NCBI GenBank assembly: GCA_045546695.1
Contig: JAZQDE010000003.1
Coordinates: 1 to 41,579, forward strand
Direction: 5' to 3'
DNA: 41,579 nucleotides
Source of the DNA: SIG424 sp045546695
GTDB taxonomy: Bacteria; Bacillota; Clostridia; UBA1212; UBA1255
Under the pieces are notes generated by a model. That model did no database searches and had not been told where the DNA came from. It worked only from the letters and a program-made list of their open reading frames with translations. Of this stretch, positions 1 to 7,703 are shown piece by piece; within the stretch, counting starts at the first letter, position 1, and every line of letters starts with the position of its first letter. A program made the position numbers and the translations under genes.

Positions 1-70
1 AAAAACAATGATTTTCACGATTTCCAATGCTAAAAACAACGTTTTTTCTAATATCTGCGCACTGAATTAG

Positions 71-116
71 AAAAACATCAGCCCTGATTATCAAGTGCTG
101 ATGTTTAAACTTTTTT
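71..116. terminator. Bidirectional hairpin terminator
   Basis: A 9-bp stem (AAACATCAG at 73-81 with CTGATGTTT at 98-106) is followed by a T run on both strands: TTTTT directly after the stem on the minus strand, and CTTTTTT at 110-116 on the plus strand. It fits as the terminator of the minus-strand gene that stops at 174, and may also serve a plus-strand gene outside the window. Bases 1-70 show nothing else I can identify. Confidence 0.75.
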
Positions 117-173
117 GGGACATTTTCGCTAATGGTTGACAGGCAAAAATAACAGAATATTTAAAAGTGTACC

Positions 174-1145
174 TTATTTTTCTACCATTGTAATCGACTG
201 TGGCATCGTGCCTGTGAAAAGCATTGCATAAGCAGTGAATTCGGCGTATACAAAATTAATTTTGAGTTCTTCGCTCAGTATTTCGAGGATACCATTGATA
301 ATACTCTCAGTAATCTCATATGCAGTCTCTTCATCCACAAAATCGGTAAGATTAAAGCCTGAAAGATTCAGAACCTCTACCTTGAAATTTGTGATTTTAT
401 TATTAACTATGACACCATATCCCTTGGCGTATACATTAACGTTATCCGGAAGTAAATCAAGAAGCCTTTTCAGTCCTTCTTTGTTTGAATCTTCTTTATT
501 GTTGCCGGAATCTTCACCCGGTGCAACAAAATCCATCGTTGGGATAAAGCCGGCAGGTCGTACAATCGCACCGATATCATCTGAATATTCTATCTCGGGA
601 ATCTTCGAATTTTCCGGATGTTCAGGATCAATCGGCCACACCTGTATATCCGGGCTTTCCGGCATTTCCGGCATTTCCGGCATAGGTGCTATATCAGACG
701 AGCCACTTTCCTCTTCTTCAATCATCTCAATGAGGTCTGCAAGCTTCACTTTCGAAGACATCTCAACACCACCGTCGTTGAATTTAACCTGCGTAGAATG
801 AATGGGGAAATCTCCGGGCAGTGTATAAGCTACGAACGATGAAAACTCTTCACTGGAGACAGGAAGCTCTTCGTGCTGATTTTCTCCCTCGCAAACATAT
901 TTATGTGTAGAAAAAGATTTATCGGACATAGAAGTTTCTATTGTCAGATTTGCCTTCTGCGAGAAAGTGTCCATCGACTCCTGAGAAATTTTAACACCAA
1001 GATCTACTTGTGAAAAGAGTCCCGGAAGCAATGTATTTCCAAGTAACACGATAGCAACTACACACGCTACTACCATTGTAAGTAAAGTGCCTGCAGGTAT
1101 CAGCCATAATTTACTGTCTTTTATCTTATTTTCTCCTGATGACAT
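174..1145 (-). CDS. Membrane-anchored extracytoplasmic protein of unknown function
   Basis: This is a 323-residue protein I do not recognise. A short charged N-terminus (about 1-12) is followed by one hydrophobic segment (about 13-38, rich in Val, Ala and Leu). The rest is acidic and soluble-looking, so it is probably a signal-anchored protein facing outward. A low-complexity stretch at about 153-185 carries the tandem triplet MPEMPEMPES and further Pro/Glu-rich sequence, separating two folded halves. The second half (about 225-300) alternates hydrophobic residues in a way that suggests beta strands. The ATG at 1145 is preceded by GGGGGTG. It is a single gene with its own promoter and a downstream terminator, so it is probably monocistronic. 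A distant lipid- or polymer-binding domain is possible, but nothing in the sequence proves it. Confidence 0.75.
   Translation of the reverse strand: MSSGENKIKDSKLWLIPAGTLLTMVVACVVAIVLLGNTLLPGLFSQVDLGVKISQESMDTFSQKANLTIETSMSDKSFSTHKYVCEGENQHEELPVSSEEFSSFVAYTLPGDFPIHSTQVKFNDGGVEMSSKVKLADLIEMIEEEESGSSDIAPMPEMPEMPESPDIQVWPIDPEHPENSKIPEIEYSDDIGAIVRPAGFIPTMDFVAPGEDSGNNKEDSNKEGLKRLLDLLPDNVNVYAKGYGVIVNNKITNFKVEVLNLSGFNLTDFVDEETAYEITESIINGILEILSEELKINFVYAEFTAYAMLFTGTMPQSITMVEK
656..682. repeat. Three 9-base tandem repeats inside the coding region
   Basis: TTTCCGGCA occurs three times in a row, encoding the (Met-Pro-Glu)n run in the linker of the minus-strand protein at 174-1145. The unit keeps the reading frame, so copy number could vary without breaking the gene. 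Confidence 0.8.
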
Positions 1146-1174
1146 ATCGCACCCCCAATTAAATCTCTTTTACA

Positions 1175-1203
1175 ATATTAACACTGTACGTCGCTTTTTT
1201 CAA
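1175..1203 (-). promoter_or_regulatory. Promoter of the 174-1145 gene
   Basis: On the minus strand TTGAAA (1198-1203) and TAATAT (1175-1180) are separated by 17 bases, a good sigma-A-type arrangement about 30 bases upstream of the ATG at 1145. Confidence 0.65.
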
Positions 1204-1212
1204 GAATCTATT

Positions 1213-1228
1213 ATTTTCGCGCGAAAAT
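1213..1228. promoter_or_regulatory. 16-bp perfect palindrome upstream of the promoter
   Basis: ATTTTCGCGCGAAAAT is its own reverse complement and sits about 10 bases upstream of the -35 box of the 174-1145 gene. The position suits an activator or repressor site. The GC core in AT-rich surroundings is unusual, but no regulator can be assigned. Confidence 0.4.
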
Positions 1229-1232
1229 ATGT

Positions 1233-1266
1233 AAAAAAAGGGGCTGATTTATAATCAGCCCCTTTT
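1233..1266 (-). terminator. Terminator of the oxidoreductase gene
   Basis: A 9-bp stem (GGGGCTGAT at 1240-1248 with ATCAGCCCC at 1254-1262) with a 5-base loop is followed on the minus strand by a run of seven T. It lies 23 bases beyond the stop codon of the gene ending at 1289. Confidence 0.9.
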
Positions 1267-1288
1267 CAACAATACTTGATAATCAGCT

Positions 1289-2449
1289 TCAGATCTCAGG
1301 AATCTCGATTTCGATCTCGTGACCGAGTTCAGCAGACTTTGCGATACCGCTTAAGATAGCCTGGTTGTAAATAATCTCTGACGACGGAACCGGAGAAGAA
1401 CAAAGACCCTTGCATGCATCTAAGAAAGAACGAACCTTTGTCTGGAAGCAGTTTACCGGAGTATTTAATACAGGAATCTGTGTTTGAACCTGCTGTCCGC
1501 TTACTTCGTGATAGATTGTCATAGGACCGCCGATTGAACCGTTCCAGCATTCTGTTGAAGGAATTCTAAGACCGCCCTTTGTTCCCATAATGATTGTATC
1601 TCCGGGAGTATCAAGATTCATTGCCCATGCGATACGGAAGTCAAGAATGATATCTCCTTCAAGACGTACGAAACCTGCCGCAAAATCGTCAACGCCGAAT
1701 TTCTCAGCATATTCAGGATGACCCGGATAATAGTTTGGATCTTTTCCGAAGAAATCAGATTTGTAACCTGTAACGGTAAGTGGTTTCGGATAACCGATTG
1801 CATTGAGAACCATATCCAAAGAATAACAACCGATATCACCCAAAGCACCGATTCCACCTGTTTCCTTTTCAATGAAGGTTGTGCCGAAAGGTGTAGGAAT
1901 ACCACGTCTTCTGCCGCCGCCTGTCTGTATGTAATAGATTTTTCCAAGAATACCTGACTGACAGATTTTCTTAACCATCTTCATATTTTCATCAAATCTG
2001 GGTTGGAATCCGATTGATAAAATCTTACCGCTTTTCTTTTCAGCGCGACAAATCTCAACAGCCTCTTCTAACGTTACGCACATAGGCTTTTCCAGCAATA
2101 CGTGAAGACCTTTGTTAAGGGCATCAATTGTACATACTGCATGCTGGCAGTTATACGTACAAACACTTACTGCATCAAGAGCAAGACTATCGTCATTAAT
2201 CATCTCAAGGTGATTCTTATAGTCCGTCTTAACATTCTCAAAACCGTGCTTTTTAATAAATGCAGCAGCCTTGCCGGGGATAAGGTCACTTGCTGCAACG
2301 AGTTCCAGGTCGGGCATCTGTTTGAATGCGTTTGCATGAGCATCTGCAATCCAACCTGTACCGATAATACCGATTCTAACCTTCTTGTTAACGTCTACTT
2401 CTGCTTTTTTTGTATGATCTTCTTTAAAAGCATCAAGAATATTTGCCAT
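1289..2449 (-). CDS. Gfo/Idh/MocA family NAD(P)-dependent oxidoreductase
   Basis: The 386-residue protein has the two-domain layout of the family. A Rossmann nucleotide-binding domain (about 23-145) starts with IGIIGTGWIADAHA, and the family's EKP motif (LLEKPMCVTLEEA, near residue 120) contributes the catalytic lysine region. A C-terminal alpha/beta substrate domain follows, containing GDIGCYSLDM, where many relatives have His in place of this Tyr. Members oxidise or reduce sugars, inositols or glycosides in the cytoplasm; the substrate cannot be read from sequence. The first 22 residues form a charged leader before the Rossmann fold. The start has AGGAGG seven bases upstream of the ATG. It lies 31 bases after the TIM-barrel gene, very likely in one transcript, ending at the hairpin at 1240-1262. 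Confidence 0.9.
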   Translation of the reverse strand: MANILDAFKEDHTKKAEVDVNKKVRIGIIGTGWIADAHANAFKQMPDLELVAASDLIPGKAAAFIKKHGFENVKTDYKNHLEMINDDSLALDAVSVCTYNCQHAVCTIDALNKGLHVLLEKPMCVTLEEAVEICRAEKKSGKILSIGFQPRFDENMKMVKKICQSGILGKIYYIQTGGGRRRGIPTPFGTTFIEKETGGIGALGDIGCYSLDMVLNAIGYPKPLTVTGYKSDFFGKDPNYYPGHPEYAEKFGVDDFAAGFVRLEGDIILDFRIAWAMNLDTPGDTIIMGTKGGLRIPSTECWNGSIGGPMTIYHEVSGQQVQTQIPVLNTPVNCFQTKVRSFLDACKGLCSSPVPSSEIIYNQAILSGIAKSAELGHEIEIEIPEI

Positions 2450-2480
2450 AAATAAGCCTCCTAATTTATAATTATTATAC

Positions 2481-3290
2481 TTACATTATTGTCTTAAGAT
2501 ATTCTATACTTGTCTTAGCACACTCGATAGGAGTAAGGCCCATACTCGGTGAATCCTGCTCTACTACAACCCACGATGCACCGGCGATAACCGCAGCGTC
2601 AATAATTGCCGGGAAATTCTGTTTGCCCTTACCTACCGGCCTGAATTCAAATTTAGCCGTTGTCTCAGCTTTCTTATCAATACCTATCAACTCATACATA
2701 TTATCTGTCTTTGAGCCAACAAAGTCTTTAAGATGAACAACAGGTGCTCTGCCTGTATACTTGAGAATATACTTCACTGGGTCTTCTCCGCCAACGTTTA
2801 CCCAACATGTATCAAGTTCTGTCTGAAGAATATCAGCAGGCAACTCTTCATACATAAGGTCGAGCAGATACTCGCCATCTTTTTTTACAAATTCAAAATC
2901 ATGGTTGTGATAAAGAATTGTAATGCCCTTTGTCTTTGCAACTGCAGCAATCTTTCTGATAGCATCTGCTATAGCCGGCCAGTTTGCAGCACCGGGACGA
3001 TCGTTTTCACCGAGATATGGTACAGCAATGTATTTGCAGCCGATAATAGAATAATCATTTATCTTGCCTTCTATGTCTGTAAGGAGCTCTGCAGGAGCAA
3101 CGTGTGCAGAAATACCAACGAGACCAATCTCGTCGAGCATCGCACGTACGTCAGCAGCACTATGTCCGTAAAGGCCGGCAAACTCAACACCGTCGTAGCC
3201 CATCTCTTTTACTTGCTTAAGTACGCTTTTTAAATCCTTGGATGCATCGTCTCTTACTGAATAAAGCTGTAATGCAACAGGTAATTTCAT
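2481..3290 (-). CDS. Sugar phosphate isomerase/epimerase-like TIM-barrel protein
   Basis: The 269-residue protein matches the xylose-isomerase-like TIM-barrel superfamily (AP endonuclease 2 fold). It begins PVALQLYSVRDDA and has YDGVEFAGLYGHS at about 34-46, followed by acidic and histidine residues typical of the metal site: ILYHNHDFEF, LQTELDTCWVN, VVHLKDF and WVVVEQD. Members isomerise or epimerise sugars, or act on 3-keto-glycosides, using a divalent metal. Length is normal and no signal peptide is seen. It is the first gene of a two-gene unit with the oxidoreductase downstream. That pairing is typical of inositol or oxidative glycoside catabolism, so a joint pathway is inferred. AAGGTG lies about 7 bases before the ATG. 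Confidence 0.85.
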   Translation of the reverse strand: MKLPVALQLYSVRDDASKDLKSVLKQVKEMGYDGVEFAGLYGHSAADVRAMLDEIGLVGISAHVAPAELLTDIEGKINDYSIIGCKYIAVPYLGENDRPGAANWPAIADAIRKIAAVAKTKGITILYHNHDFEFVKKDGEYLLDLMYEELPADILQTELDTCWVNVGGEDPVKYILKYTGRAPVVHLKDFVGSKTDNMYELIGIDKKAETTAKFEFRPVGKGKQNFPAIIDAAVIAGASWVVVEQDSPSMGLTPIECAKTSIEYLKTIM

Positions 3291-3330
3291 TATATAACAC
3301 CTTCCTTTAGCGTCATTTATTAATCACCTC

Positions 3331-3359
3331 ATTATATAATAATGTTTACTTAAAAACAA
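3331..3359 (-). promoter_or_regulatory. Promoter of the isomerase-oxidoreductase operon
   Basis: TTGTTT (3354-3359) and TATAAT (3331-3336) on the minus strand are separated by 17 bases. The box lies about 40 bases upstream of the isomerase start and shows that the pair can be transcribed separately from the GH2 unit. Confidence 0.65.
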
Positions 3360-3367
3360 GCGAAAAA

Positions 3368-4210
3368 TCAGTCGACCGACACCCAAATTGCAGGTCTTAC
3401 TGCGGCAGAAGCCCAGTAAACGTTGTCACCTTTGACAACCATATGATTGTCATAGTATACGTACATTACGTGACCATCTGTCGCTCCGGGAGTGCGGACC
3501 CACCATGCACCCATATACCTGGCATGTTTGCAGTCGGAAGTTCCTTTAAGATATGGAGCTTCTTGCTTGTCGGCATATGGAGTAATCGGGGCAGCAAGTT
3601 TGCAATTGTTATATACGTAAAAACCACATTCTCCGCATTTTGCCACTTTCTGGTAAGACCAGTTGATGTCAAAATATTCGCATATTTCCTCATAGCTGAG
3701 TATGAATACAAAATCGCTTGTATCTACGCCGCCATCTACGGAATACTTCGGATTGTCAGGATTTTCGAGTGTTGTTTCAAGGACACGGTCCCTCTCCTCT
3801 GCTGAAAAGGCACTCATGTAGAACGTACTGTTGAGCCATGAACGAAGTGAGCTTGACTCCCATGTCACCGGTTCATCAACGTCGTGGTAATGTTTTTTAT
3901 CAAGAATGTATTCTGATAAAAGCAGTACACGGTCATCTTCTACATCCAGAACGCGCCATATTATCGGCTCTGCACCGTTTTTCTTGTTGTAATCCTGCTC
4001 ATAAGAACCAAAATATACGTGCATGTTTTCTTTGAACTTTGTCACACTGTCTATATCAACAGCATCGTAGTCATCACTCCAGCTTGTGATATCTTCATAT
4101 CCGCTGCGCTCTTCTTCTTCATTATCAAAAAAGAGAAAATATGAGATTGTAGCAACTGCTGCAAGTATCAATACAACTAAACAAATAACGAGGACGAGCC
4201 ATTTTTTCAC
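3368..4210 (-). CDS. DUF6273-like membrane-anchored protein
   Basis: The 280-residue protein starts with a Lys-Lys-Trp leader and one hydrophobic segment (about 4-27), then an acidic linker and a globular outward domain. The central part (IIWRVLDVEDDRVLLLSEYILD near 85-106, then WLNSTFY, WWVRTPG and VRPAIWV) matches the domain commonly labelled DUF6273, found on clostridial surface proteins and of unknown function. The conserved Trp-Arg-Val-Leu start and the closing Arg-Pro-Ala-Ile-Trp-Val are both present. The start is GTG at 4210 with GGAG nine bases upstream. It begins 4 bases after the GH2 stop codon, so the two are almost certainly translated from one message. Confidence 0.7.
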   Translation of the reverse strand: MKKWLVLVICLVVLILAAVATISYFLFFDNEEEERSGYEDITSWSDDYDAVDIDSVTKFKENMHVYFGSYEQDYNKKNGAEPIIWRVLDVEDDRVLLLSEYILDKKHYHDVDEPVTWESSSLRSWLNSTFYMSAFSAEERDRVLETTLENPDNPKYSVDGGVDTSDFVFILSYEEICEYFDINWSYQKVAKCGECGFYVYNNCKLAAPITPYADKQEAPYLKGTSDCKHARYMGAWWVRTPGATDGHVMYVYYDNHMVVKGDNVYWASAAVRPAIWVSVD

Positions 4211-4214
4211 GAAA

Positions 4215-5993
4215 TCAATCTCCTATCTTTTCAATCGCTGCGGGTTGTGAGGTAATAGCTTTTATAATAGCCGGGTCAAACTTGGGCTGTCTGTCATAAG
4301 TATAAAGACCATTTACCTCCTGCTCTACGTCAGTAAGCTGAGTGTAACAGAATGCGCACATTTTCGGATGTTCAAGAAGCGCAGTAACGAGTCCGCGGTA
4401 TCTTTCGATGAATTCTTCTTCAGCCTCGGGAGCAACACCATAGCCCCAGCTCTCTTTACCCTTCTCGGGAGCCCAGCGGATACCACCGAATTCGCTTACA
4501 AAATATGGAATTCCGGAGGTCCATGTCTCGACAGGTGTACGCGTTGTCGGCGGAGGTGTCACACCTTCTGCAAACGGAGCATACGTTGCTTTGAACTTTT
4601 CAGGATTCTGTTCATAATCGTGAACGTCATATATATCAGTACCTGCTCTGCCGCTACCTGAGAAGTGATGTGTCCAGCCGCTCGTATCGATAACAGGGCG
4701 AGTCGGGTCAAGCTGTCTTGTGAGCTCAACGATAGTAGCTACAAGGCGGTTGCTCTGATTGGGCTGTGTCTCGTTGAAAGGACACCAGCCGACAATTGAC
4801 GGATGGCTGTAATCACGGTTAATCTCCTCTGTCCATTCGTTCTGGAAAGAACCAAGATTGTCATCTCTTGCTATATCAAGGCCCCAGTTTGCAGTCTCAC
4901 CCCAGCAAAGGTAGCCTGCTTTGTCTGCCCAGTAGAGGAATCTTTCTTCAAATATTTTCTCGTGAAGTCTTGCGCCATTAAAGCCCATGTCTATTGATCT
5001 TTGAACGTCAAGTCTGAGTTCATCATCAGAAGGAGCTGTATAGATGCCGTCGGGATAGAAGCCCTGGTCGAGAATGAGTCTCTGATAAACCGGTTTACCG
5101 TTAATAAGAATAACATTATCTGTAACGTCTACGCTGCGCATACCAAAATATGACACAACGCTGTCTACAACCTCATCGCCTTTGTAGAGCTTTACTTCAA
5201 GGTCATAGAGTCTGCCGCAAAGTGGCTCCCACAGATAAAGTTCGTCAAGGTCGATGGAAATATTATTGCCTCTCCATGAAGGAATAATTGTCTTTGATCC
5301 CATAGGCTTGCCTTCATACGAAGCAACTGCTTCGAGTCTGTAATCATTGCCACCATTCATGTTGCCGTATAAAACAGCATTTATATCCACTTTTTTATTT
5401 TTAACGTCAGGTGTGATATCAAGCTTTGTCACGTAAACAGCAGGAACATATTCCATCCATACTGTCTGCCAGATACCTGTAGTTCTTGTATACAGACATC
5501 CATATGAATTATATTGATGAGACTGCTTGCCTGATGACTGACGGCCATGCTGTGCCTTTTCATCGAGAGCACGAAGAACGATTACATTTTCACCGGGCTT
5601 TACGTGCTTTGTAATATCAATAGTAAAAGAAGTATATCCGCCCTGGTGCCATCCACAGTGCTCGCCGTTGAGCCACAAGTCAGCCTGCCAGTCAACTGCG
5701 CCGAAATGCATCAGAATATATCCTTTTGATGTGTCCCAGTCAGCCGGAATCTCTACTGTGCGACGGTACCATACACTGTTCATGAAATCCTTGAATTCGA
5801 TGCCCGACAGCTTGCTCTCAGGGCAGAACGGTACTGTAATCTCACGTGAAAACATGTGACCTGCGTCAGGCGCAAACATGCCTCTTGCCTGACCGGACAC
5901 GCTGAAATCTATCTCAAACTGCCATTGTCCGTTAAGATTCATCCAATTGTCGCGCACAAGTTGCGGACGCGGATATTCGCTTCTTGGTATCAT
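4215..5993 (-). CDS. Glycoside hydrolase family 2 enzyme (beta-galactosidase/beta-glucuronidase type)
   Basis: The 592-residue protein begins MIPRSEYPRPQLVRDNWMNLNGQW, the normal opening of the GH2 sugar-binding jelly-roll domain (about 1-180). An immunoglobulin-like domain (about 185-285) and a TIM barrel (about 290-590) follow. The acid/base glutamate is expected in SIVGWCPFNETQP, and the nucleophile in YFVSEFGGIRW. No signal peptide is present, so it acts inside the cell on imported glycosides. Length is at the short end for the family. I chose the ATG at 5993, preceded six bases upstream by AGGTG; an in-frame GTG at 6002 overlaps that ribosome binding site. The exact substrate is not determined by these motifs. 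Confidence 0.92.
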   Translation of the reverse strand: MIPRSEYPRPQLVRDNWMNLNGQWQFEIDFSVSGQARGMFAPDAGHMFSREITVPFCPESKLSGIEFKDFMNSVWYRRTVEIPADWDTSKGYILMHFGAVDWQADLWLNGEHCGWHQGGYTSFTIDITKHVKPGENVIVLRALDEKAQHGRQSSGKQSHQYNSYGCLYTRTTGIWQTVWMEYVPAVYVTKLDITPDVKNKKVDINAVLYGNMNGGNDYRLEAVASYEGKPMGSKTIIPSWRGNNISIDLDELYLWEPLCGRLYDLEVKLYKGDEVVDSVVSYFGMRSVDVTDNVILINGKPVYQRLILDQGFYPDGIYTAPSDDELRLDVQRSIDMGFNGARLHEKIFEERFLYWADKAGYLCWGETANWGLDIARDDNLGSFQNEWTEEINRDYSHPSIVGWCPFNETQPNQSNRLVATIVELTRQLDPTRPVIDTSGWTHHFSGSGRAGTDIYDVHDYEQNPEKFKATYAPFAEGVTPPPTTRTPVETWTSGIPYFVSEFGGIRWAPEKGKESWGYGVAPEAEEEFIERYRGLVTALLEHPKMCAFCYTQLTDVEQEVNGLYTYDRQPKFDPAIIKAITSQPAAIEKIGD

Positions 5994-6030
5994 AAAAATC
6001 ACCTACTAATTTTTTAGTTATAATAGTAGA

Positions 6031-6059
6031 ATATTATCTTGTTTGATGGCTTTTTTCAA
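6031..6059 (-). promoter_or_regulatory. Promoter of the GH2 operon
   Basis: TTGAAA (6054-6059) and TAATAT (6031-6036) on the minus strand, with a 17-base spacer, lie about 40 bases upstream of the GH2 start. Confidence 0.65.
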
Positions 6060-6084
6060 TAGTACTTTTGAAAACTTTTTGTTA

Positions 6085-6939
6085 CTATCTGTAGACGTGA
6101 AAACCTTTGCCTACAATTTGTTGTGATTCGGCGAAAATGATAAAAGCCTTCGGGTCAATCTCGAGAATTTTCTTCTGAAAACTTTCAATTTCGCCGGATT
6201 TAAGAGCAGCTACAAGCATTTTCTTTTCTTTACCTGTATACGCACCGACAGCATCAATCTTTGTGATACCACGCGGAGACGTATGAACGAGTTTTGATGC
6301 AATCTCATCGCCTTTTTCGGAAATAATGAATGCGAGTTTGGATACGTTGAGCTTTCTGATAAGAAAGTCGATTACAAACGTTGATATGAGCAACGCAATA
6401 ACACCATAAAGTGCCAGGTCAATTTTTCCGAAGAGCACGAGAGACACACCGATGATTATTCCGTCCACAACTAAAAGCAGCTTGCCTATCGGCATGTGCG
6501 GCATAAAATACTGAAGAATTCTGCCAAGAATATCTGTGCCACCGGACGAAGCACCGACGGCAAAAATAACACCCAGTCCGAATCCATACAAAATAGCACC
6601 GAATATAGTCGCAAGCACTATATCATCTGTAACTGTCGGGACAACGGTAAAAACCTGCGCCATAATTGAAAATATACCGGAGCAAATACCTGTCTTAACA
6701 ACGAATTTTGTACCCAGAATCTTCCAGCCAATCAGAAGAAGTGTTACATTAATAACAGCGAAACTGACTCCCGGAGGAATGCTTGTGAAATGGTAAAGCA
6801 TGGTAGATATACCGGATACTCCTCCACCGACAATCTTGTTCGGCAGGTAAAAAATAGTCGAACCTGCTGCGGCAATCGTTGCGCCGGCAACATATATCAA
6901 AAAAGTCTTCAAATAGCTCAGTACCTTACTTTTTTCCAT
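6085..6939 (-). CDS. YitT family membrane protein (DUF161 + DUF2179)
   Basis: The 284-residue protein has five or six hydrophobic segments in its first 200 residues. They include the Gly/Ser-rich family patterns GGGVSGISTMLYH and GASSGGTDILGR. A soluble C-terminal domain of about 80 residues ends in DPKAFIIFAESQQIVGKGFH, the usual ending of the DUF2179 part. YitT-type proteins are inner-membrane proteins of uncertain function, and length is normal. It is monocistronic, with a promoter at 6957-6984 and divergent from the DUF378/SASP genes. The ATG at 6939 has only a purine-rich AGAGAAAA ahead of it. Confidence 0.88.
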   Translation of the reverse strand: MEKSKVLSYLKTFLIYVAGATIAAAGSTIFYLPNKIVGGGVSGISTMLYHFTSIPPGVSFAVINVTLLLIGWKILGTKFVVKTGICSGIFSIMAQVFTVVPTVTDDIVLATIFGAILYGFGLGVIFAVGASSGGTDILGRILQYFMPHMPIGKLLLVVDGIIIGVSLVLFGKIDLALYGVIALLISTFVIDFLIRKLNVSKLAFIISEKGDEIASKLVHTSPRGITKIDAVGAYTGKEKKMLVAALKSGEIESFQKKILEIDPKAFIIFAESQQIVGKGFHVYR

Positions 6940-6956
6940 AATTTTCTCTTTTCTCC

Positions 6957-6984
6957 GTTATATAGTCAATCTGAAAAGTTGCAA
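6957..6984 (-). promoter_or_regulatory. Promoter of the YitT-type gene
   Basis: TTGCAA (6979-6984) and TATAAC (6957-6962) on the minus strand are separated by 16 bases, close upstream of the start codon. Confidence 0.45.
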
Positions 6985-7111
6985 CTAATGGTAACACAAA
7001 AAACAAAAAACACAATCTGTTTTTCCATTATTTTCTTACATAATCCCGAAAAATATTACACATAATTATGAACGGTATCAGTTACTGATGCCTGAAAGGA
7101 GCGAAAGCACA

Positions 7112-7324
7112 ATGGCAAAAACAGGATTAGATAAAGTTGCATTGGTTCTGGTAATAATCGGCGCTCTGGTCTGGCTTTCTGTAGGTTTGTTCAGATTTGA
7201 TATCGTTGCCCAGCTTTTCGGTGGCAGCGCATCTATAGTAAGCAGAATTATTTATTCTATAGTCGGCATTGCCGGAATTTATTCCATCAGCATGCTTTTC
7301 ACAGACCGTCATGCCAATGACTGA
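7112..7324 (+). CDS. DUF378 family small membrane protein
   Basis: The 70-residue protein has two hydrophobic helices (about 7-27 and 40-62) with the family pattern ALVLVIIGALVWLSVGLF, followed by FDIVAQLFG and a RIIYSIVGIAGIY helix. DUF378 proteins are short two-helix membrane proteins without a known role. An in-frame ATG at 7088 exists, but GAAAGGAGCG lies correctly spaced before the ATG at 7112, which also gives the family's usual length. It is 31 bases upstream of the SASP gene and probably shares its transcript. Confidence 0.85.
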   Translation: MAKTGLDKVALVLVIIGALVWLSVGLFRFDIVAQLFGGSASIVSRIIYSIVGIAGIYSISMLFTDRHAND

Positions 7325-7355
7325 CAGCAACTTATATTAAAAGGAGGAAAATACA

Positions 7356-7550
7356 ATGGCAAATAATAAGTCAAAAACAACTTTTGATCAGATGAAATAC
7401 GAAATAGCAAAGGATTCAGGTATCAACCTTAAAAACGGTTACAACGGCGACCTTACTTCTAAGGACGCCGGTACAATCGGCGGCAACATCGTCCGTAAAG
7501 TTTTTGAATGTTATACAGGCAACAACTATTTTACAGGTTCTGACAAATAA
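7356..7550 (+). CDS. Alpha/beta-type small acid-soluble spore protein
   Basis: The 64-residue protein carries both conserved SASP blocks: MKYEIAKDSGINL (about 14-26), which includes the expected germination-protease region, and the second block LTSKDAGTIGGNIVRKV (about 33-49). These proteins coat spore DNA in the forespore and protect it from damage, then are degraded for amino acids during germination. The gene has a strong AAAGGAGG site and a terminator at 7584-7610. Its presence is the best evidence that the organism forms endospores. I could not identify a clear sigma-G promoter between it and the DUF378 gene. Confidence 0.93.
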   Translation: MANNKSKTTFDQMKYEIAKDSGINLKNGYNGDLTSKDAGTIGGNIVRKVFECYTGNNYFTGSDK

Positions 7551-7580
7551 TTTCGCTGTAATCTGATTATACACGATGAA

Positions 7581-7616
7581 AAAGCTGCGCATCCGGAGGG
7601 TTTGCGCAGCCTTTCC
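7581..7616 (+). terminator. Terminator after the SASP gene
   Basis: An 8-bp stem GCTGCGCA (7584-7591) with TGCGCAGC (7603-7610) and an 11-base loop is followed by CCTTTCC. The T run is short, but position and stem strength support termination. Confidence 0.75.
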
Positions 7617-7703
7617 ATTAATTATATCTTTTATATTTTCAACAACTGTGATAAAATTATATTGTATGTCCTTTAATAATTAAGTAAAGAAACGAGGCTT
7701 ATA

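Noticed and set aside
235..801. Long plus-strand reading frame opposite the 174-1145 gene
   Set aside because: It has biased Ser/Ile-rich content, no ribosome binding site and lies wholly antisense to a gene with promoter, anchor helix and terminator.
7629..7663. Promoter upstream of the LTA-synthase-like gene
   Set aside because: TATATT and TAAAAT occur in an AT-rich stretch but no -35 box lies at a suitable distance.
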